Shown here one piece after another: positions 6,390-10,224 of a DNA stretch of 10,224 bases. Position 1 is the first letter of the stretch; the number at the start of each line of letters is the position of its first letter. The DNA is from DASUFH01 sp036274645 (GTDB lineage: Bacteria; Acidobacteriota; Terriglobia; 20CM-2-55-15): contig DASUFH010000115.1 in the NCBI GenBank assembly GCA_036274645.1, positions 1-10,224 of the forward strand, in the 5' to 3' direction. The position numbers and the translations under genes are program-made. The notes below the pieces were generated by a model, which was given only the letters and a program-made list of their open reading frames with translations, was not told where the DNA came from and searched no databases.

Positions 6390-7742
6390 CTATTGTCCCC
6401 TTTCCTGGGAAAGAAGCAGCTTTCCGGGAAAATCCGCAGGAAGCTTTTCCATCAGGCGCGTCGCCACGCGCGCCATGGTATGAGAGGCGAGCGCGAGGAG
6501 AGCCAGTTCCGCCGGGAATCGATATCGCGACATGTACGCGCCGAAGACGGTGTAGACAATTGTCAGCGTGGCCATCAGGATCAGGGCCAGCGCGCGAATC
6601 CGCGACTCCGCTTCGGGCGCCCGGCCGGGTGGTTGCGAGAGTCCTCGCCGCCAGGGAATCAAGGCCGGAAGGGCGAGAATGAGAATGAAGACGTAGGGCA
6701 GCTTTCTGCCCAGCGAGAAGGTGAGCGACGTGTCATCGGAGTAACGCGCCACTTCCCACCAGAAATGCCGGAAGTTCAGCGGCAGATTAACGAGAACGTA
6801 CTCCTTCCAGTGACTCGGAAACAGCGTCTGCAGTTCGCGCCGTATCGCTTCGTCTTCCTCCAGTTCGCTGCTTGCGCGGCCCGCGTACTCCAGTTCCGCC
6901 AGGCGCTGGTCCGAAATCCATGTGCCGTGGCCTGAACGTTCCAGGCCCCAGTTGAAGACCACTCCGACCACGCTCTTCATGACGGGAAACCGATCGAACA
7001 CAACGTAGTTTCTGATCAGCCAGGGAGAAAGCAGAATCGCGAAAACGAGGCCACTCAGGACGAGCCCCGATCGGGCGGCCCGCGCCGGCCAGGTCAGGTA
7101 GGCCGCATACAGCAGGGAGAGCAACGCGAACGGCAATGTCACCGGTTCCGTCAGAGCCAGCGCCGCGCTCAACGCGCCGAGGATCAGCCATCGCCGAATG
7201 GAGGCGCGCTCTACAAGCCGCAGGAAGCAGACGAAGAACAGCGATACGAGAAACAACAGGAGTGTTGTCGACTCCGGTTTTGTCACGGAGTGGACAACAA
7301 AGGGTGGATAAAGAGCCATCGATAGTCCGCCCAGGAGGCCGGTGAGAGGGGAAATCCGCCGAAGGCTGATATACAGCAGAATGGCGGTACCTCCCGCGAG
7401 CGCGGCGTGCAAAAGAAATACTGCGAGAAAGTTTCCGGCGCCGAACATCACAAACAGCAGAGCCAGCAATAGCGGATACGCGGGCTGCTTGGAGGCCGTG
7501 GGCTTGACCCCTTCGACAATCGGGTTCTGCAGACGCTCATGCTTCATGAACATCTCGTAGAACAGCCAGTTTCGATAGTCGTAGTCGATGGAGTATCCCT
7601 GGCCTCGAACCAGATTCAGGGCGATCTTCGCATCATCGTAATAGGTGACGTTTTCGTTGCCCGGAAACGTTGCCACGAGCGCGGCCAGTCGCGCCGCGAC
7701 CGCCAGCGCAAACAACACAAGGATGGTCTTCTTGACACTCAT
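6390..7742 (-). CDS. GT-C membrane glycosyltransferase (GT39/PMT_2-like), 450 aa
   Basis: The first transmembrane helix (about 6-24) is followed by a periplasmic loop with YYDDAKIALNLVRGQGYS (34-51); the Asp pair 36-37 matches the catalytic acidic site of PMT/ArnT-like enzymes. KQPAYPLLLALLF (85-97), TKPESTTLLLFLV (154-166), SPWLIRNYVVF (239-249) and a late RYRFPAELALLALAS (406-420) are typical of bacterial GT39-like proteins. About nine to ten hydrophobic segments are visible. There is only a short loop after the last helix and no large soluble C-terminal domain, unlike the other two GT-C proteins here. It starts 15 bp after the methyltransferase stop with no clear Shine-Dalgarno, and the acyltransferase starts 4 bp after its TAG. 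It probably uses a polyprenyl-phosphate sugar; the acceptor is unknown. Confidence 0.88.
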   Translation of the reverse strand: MSVKKTILVLFALAVAARLAALVATFPGNENVTYYDDAKIALNLVRGQGYSIDYDYRNWLFYEMFMKHERLQNPIVEGVKPTASKQPAYPLLLALLFVMFGAGNFLAVFLLHAALAGGTAILLYISLRRISPLTGLLGGLSMALYPPFVVHSVTKPESTTLLLFLVSLFFVCFLRLVERASIRRWLILGALSAALALTEPVTLPFALLSLLYAAYLTWPARAARSGLVLSGLVFAILLSPWLIRNYVVFDRFPVMKSVVGVVFNWGLERSGHGTWISDQRLAELEYAGRASSELEEDEAIRRELQTLFPSHWKEYVLVNLPLNFRHFWWEVARYSDDTSLTFSLGRKLPYVFILILALPALIPWRRGLSQPPGRAPEAESRIRALALILMATLTIVYTVFGAYMSRYRFPAELALLALASHTMARVATRLMEKLPADFPGKLLLSQERGQ

Positions 7743-7757
7743 GAAAGTTGATTCAGG

Positions 7758-8408
7758 TTAGCTCGTCAACTCCGGCAGTCGCGCCACGACCAGCATCTGC
7801 TTGTCCAGAGGCCGGATCGGCGCCCTTAGGCTCAGCCAGATCAATATCGGCCAGACCCGGAATCGGCTCTTGATGGTCAGCGGGAGAAAGCGCGGAATGC
7901 ACTCCACAATCTCGAAACCCTGGGCGCGCAGAAAGTCACAAAGGCTGACGTGTGAATAGACCGAGACATGGGTGTAATCGTCAAAGTATTCCCGGAAGGC
8001 GTACCGGAAGTTCGGCTGCAGGAGCGCTATCCTGCCCGTACGGCTGAGCTTTCGTTTCAGTTGATCCAGCAGCCTGGCAAAATCCTTCTGCGCAAGGTGC
8101 TCGATCAGGTTGCTGGCAAAAGCGAAGTCGACCGAACCGTCTTCGACGAAGTCCAGGTCGGTTGCTTCGCCCACGTGCCCTTCGACGCCCGGCGCCAGGT
8201 ATTCCAGAAACCCGGGCCAGATGTCCACGGCGATTCGACGCCGGGATGCGACATTGTTGATGAAATGGCCGTAACCGCTTCCGAGTTCGAGCACGCAGTC
8301 CGACGAACGGACGTAGCGGTGGAAGTGGTATCTCCACAGGCAACGCCACAGTGTTTCCCGCCGCGGATCAAACGTGAGCCGCGTCTGGTGATAGCGGTCC
8401 AGGGACAT
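7758..8408 (-). CDS. Class I SAM-dependent methyltransferase, 216 aa
   Basis: The Rossmann methyltransferase signature is complete: VLELGSGYGHF (39-49) binds the methionine end of SAM, VDIWPG (61-66) carries the ribose-binding aspartate, and DFAFASNLIEHL (94-105) is the motif IV region of Methyltransf_11-type enzymes. QPNFRYAF (131-138), YFDDYTHVSVYS (141-152) and GFEIVECIPRFLPLT (164-178) are likely substrate-side segments. A hydrophobic stretch (about 185-198) near the C-terminus may touch the membrane. The likely job is methylation of a sugar or lipid-linked glycan in the cytoplasm. ATG 8408 shares its A with the stop of the preceding GT2 (TAATG), which supports this start. An in-frame ATG at 8432 is also possible; a much longer upstream frame only reads the GT2 gene out of phase. 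Its substrate is probably the product of that GT2. Confidence 0.88.
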   Translation of the reverse strand: MSLDRYHQTRLTFDPRRETLWRCLWRYHFHRYVRSSDCVLELGSGYGHFINNVASRRRIAVDIWPGFLEYLAPGVEGHVGEATDLDFVEDGSVDFAFASNLIEHLAQKDFARLLDQLKRKLSRTGRIALLQPNFRYAFREYFDDYTHVSVYSHVSLCDFLRAQGFEIVECIPRFLPLTIKSRFRVWPILIWLSLRAPIRPLDKQMLVVARLPELTS

Positions 8409-9457
8409 TAATGGAACAGCGGAGTCCGCCATCCGAAGGAGAGCCCGAGGATCATGCGCATCCCCACCTTGAGCGCGCGCAGATTGTTCACGTTGCCGCC
8501 TTTGCTTTTTCCGACGCGGGGATGAAACGTAATCGGACATTCGACCATGGTGTAGCCGTGTTCGAGGGCGCGATCGAGGAAGTGCGCGTTGAATTCCAGA
8601 TTGACGCGCGGATCCATGTGCCGCAGCAGGCCGGGCAGACAATCGCGGCGTATGACTTTGTAGGTCGTCCCCACGTCCGTGAATGTGCCTTTGCCGAGGT
8701 GTTTGACCTCCAGCATCTTGCCCACCACAAAATTGCCGTAGTACATGAATGTGCTCAGCTGCGTGTCGTAATGACGCAACTGTTCCACGATGCGCGTTCC
8801 GTTGACGATTTCGGCGTGCGGCTGATAAGCGAGAAACTTGTCGAGATCGGCGGCGCGGAACGTCATGTCGCCCTCGCAAAGAGCGACCAGGTTCGTGTCT
8901 TCGAACTTCACACCCTCGCTCAGGCAGCGATAGACGCAGGAGCCGTATCCCGGCGCCGGCTCGACATGAACAATGGCGCCGGCCTCCCGGGCTCGCTCGG
9001 CGGTCGCATCCGAACTGTTGTTGTCGACCACGATGACGCGGCGCACGCGCGGATGCGCGACAAAGTCGCGCACCGCGGCGCCGATGCTCTCCTCGTCGTT
9101 GTACGCGGTAAGCGTGACCGTGATGGAAGCGGGCTGTTCCAGATCGACCAGCGTTCTTCTGGCCAGCCGCCGCTTGGCCGGAAGCATCAACGCAAGATCC
9201 AGCGCGATCAGGGCGACGCCGACGGTCGTGGGAAAGCCGCTGATCCACAACAGGCGCGCAATCGAGTCGACAAACAGACCGCGTTGAATCAGCAGCAGCC
9301 GTGTGATCGACAGAGCGATCGCCAGCCCGTAGATGAACAGGCCGCAGCTCACGCTCCATGCGCCCCAGTAGAAAAACGGCAGGCGTTCGATACCGAAGCG
9401 CCGCGTTTCGGTTAATACCGCTGTTTCCGAGGGCCGGGACGATACTGGAGTGGCCAT
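8408..9457 (-). CDS. Family 2 glycosyltransferase with N-terminal membrane hairpin, 349 aa
   Basis: Two hydrophobic segments (about 28-57 and 69-92) precede a GT-A domain. VTLTAYNDEESIG (114-126) and VVDNNSSDAT (143-152) form the nucleotide-binding half. CEGDMTF (194-200) stands where DxD-type metal motifs lie, but reads Glu-Gly-Asp. GTTYKVIRRD (263-272) and NLEFNAHFLDRALEHGY (286-302) follow, the latter in the acceptor-side region. The N-terminal helices should anchor the enzyme in the inner membrane, facing the cytoplasm, so a polyprenyl-linked acceptor or polyprenyl phosphate is likely. The ATG lies 5 bp after the ligase-like gene's TAA. The TAATG end couples it to the methyltransferase, so glycosylation and methylation of one intermediate is a reasonable inference. 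The transferred sugar is unknown. Confidence 0.88.
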   Translation of the reverse strand: MATPVSSRPSETAVLTETRRFGIERLPFFYWGAWSVSCGLFIYGLAIALSITRLLLIQRGLFVDSIARLLWISGFPTTVGVALIALDLALMLPAKRRLARRTLVDLEQPASITVTLTAYNDEESIGAAVRDFVAHPRVRRVIVVDNNSSDATAERAREAGAIVHVEPAPGYGSCVYRCLSEGVKFEDTNLVALCEGDMTFRAADLDKFLAYQPHAEIVNGTRIVEQLRHYDTQLSTFMYYGNFVVGKMLEVKHLGKGTFTDVGTTYKVIRRDCLPGLLRHMDPRVNLEFNAHFLDRALEHGYTMVECPITFHPRVGKSKGGNVNNLRALKVGMRMILGLSFGWRTPLFH

Positions 9458-9462
9458 ATTCT

Positions 9463-10224
9463 TTACGGCTCGGTTGGCTCCGGCCTCCTGGATGGTTGTT
9501 GGAACGCGGTAGCGATACTGGTTACCAGTCCCAGGAAGAGAAAGAGGACCACGTTGAGAAGCTGGTGGAATCGCAGGTCGGAAGTGACTCCGATCACGAG
9601 GAAGCTGATCCAGATTCCGAGCGTGACGAGGACAAACCGTTTCTCAAAGCTCCGGTTCTCGTCCCGGAGCGAACGCAGGAGCGTCACGACCGCCTTGAGC
9701 CCGCCCAGGAGAATTGCGGAATACAGCACAATCCCGATGGCGCCCAGTTCAGCGAGAATCCCGAACAGAGTGCTGTGATTTCCATCCGTCAGATCCGGAA
9801 CTGTGTCGTATTTGTCGACGAAGTACCGCCGCCATTGCCGCGTGAAATTGCCGTAGCCGATTCCGAAAACCGGATTGTCGGCGAACATGTTGATTGCGGT
9901 ATCCATGTTCACAAATCGATAGTCCACGGTTTCGGATCGTCTGCCAAAAAGCGTCTGTTCGAAGAATGAGAATTTGCTCCCCACGCCACTGATGAAGAGG
10001 AGGGCGGCCAGGGCGATGACGCGCACCGCGGTGGCGCGCATGCTGGATCGGGTGACGGCCAGGAGAGCCAGGACGAATGCGAACGCCAGCCAGATGGACC
10101 GCGTGTCCGTGAAGTAAATGGTGATGCATACGGGAATCGTCAGTAAGAAGTAAACCGTGCGCTTCCCGCCCGTGGACACAGCGGCGCGAAAGGCGAGAGC
10201 CAGAAAACACACGAGTAAGGCGCC
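9463..10224 (-). CDS. O-antigen ligase/polymerase-like membrane protein (Wzy_C family), N-terminus beyond the window
   Basis: The frame is open to the right edge, so the GTG at 10212 is internal and about 253 C-terminal residues are visible. DTRSIWLAFAFVLALLAV is the (S/T)R-containing segment of the Wzy_C domain. It is followed by AINMFADNPVFGIGYGNF, the usual start of the large periplasmic loop, and then by GNHSTLFGILAELGAIGIVLY, whose histidine matches the catalytic His of WaaL-type ligases. Two further hydrophobic segments close the protein, which ends with a polar tail and TAA. The family either ligates undecaprenyl-diphosphate-linked glycan to lipid A core or another acceptor, or polymerises repeat units; sequence alone cannot separate WaaL, Wzy and protein O-oligosaccharyltransferases. 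It lies 5 bp upstream of the GT2 gene and is the first visible gene of the run. Confidence 0.87.
   Translation of the reverse strand, partial: GALLVCFLALAFRAAVSTGGKRTVYFLLTIPVCITIYFTDTRSIWLAFAFVLALLAVTRSSMRATAVRVIALAALLFISGVGSKFSFFEQTLFGRRSETVDYRFVNMDTAINMFADNPVFGIGYGNFTRQWRRYFVDKYDTVPDLTDGNHSTLFGILAELGAIGIVLYSAILLGGLKAVVTLLRSLRDENRSFEKRFVLVTLGIWISFLVIGVTSDLRFHQLLNVVLFLFLGLVTSIATAFQQPSRRPEPTEP

Noticed and set aside
8409..9359. N-terminal extension of the methyltransferase frame (up to 533 codons)
   Set aside because: The extra 317 codons read the GT2 gene out of phase and are Arg/Ala/Gly-rich. The TAATG junction gives a proper start at 8408.
8411..9415. Plus-strand 334-codon open frame
   Set aside because: It is antisense to the GT2 with intact GT-A motifs and has no recognisable motif of its own.
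1..10224. CRISPR array, insertion sequence, tRNA/rRNA, phage or toxin-antitoxin/defence genes
   Set aside because: No regularly spaced repeats, transposase-like frames, RNA gene signatures or defence domains were seen on either strand.

Overview
All nine genes I can support lie on the minus strand and read right to left. The DNA is GC-rich (about 60% by eye). The set consists of membrane glycosyltransferases, family 2 glycosyltransferases, a methyltransferase, a hexapeptide acyltransferase, an O-antigen-ligase-like protein and a NodB-type polysaccharide deacetylase. This is a Gram-negative-style surface polysaccharide or glycolipid locus. The style of the GT-C proteins recalls Acidobacteriota and related soil phyla, but no marker gene is present, so that assignment is a weak guess.

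Layout in transcription order: the C-terminal part of an O-antigen ligase/polymerase (9463-10224, cut by the right edge); a GT2 with an N-terminal membrane hairpin (8408-9457); a class I SAM methyltransferase (7758-8408, TAATG junction); a GT-C membrane glycosyltransferase (6390-7742); a left-handed beta-helix acyltransferase (5885-6385); a 100 bp gap with a possible weak promoter; a 635-residue GT39-like GT-C transferase (3877-5784); an ALG5/DPM1-like polyprenyl-phosphate glycosyl synthase (3116-3880, ATGA overlap); a third GT-C protein (1476-3110); a 195 bp spacer with a perfect palindrome; and a NodB-like deacetylase (1-1280, cut by the left edge). Spacings of -4 to +15 bp inside each block argue for two tightly coupled transcription units, or one long one, followed by the deacetylase.

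Inferred working model: cytoplasmic GT2 enzymes build a lipid-linked glycan or load single sugars onto undecaprenyl phosphate. The GT-C enzymes use such polyprenyl-phosphate sugars as donors on the periplasmic face. The methyltransferase, acyltransferase and deacetylase decorate or trim the glycan, and the ligase-like protein transfers or polymerises it. The polymer and the sugars cannot be read from the sequence.

The deacetylase gene is easy to miss: it has no ATG, it runs off the window, and a long antisense open frame covers it. Translated by hand it shows a full Asp-His-His metal triad. I see no tRNA, rRNA, CRISPR array, insertion sequence or defence system. There is no clear sign of an undescribed system beyond the specific points listed under findings.
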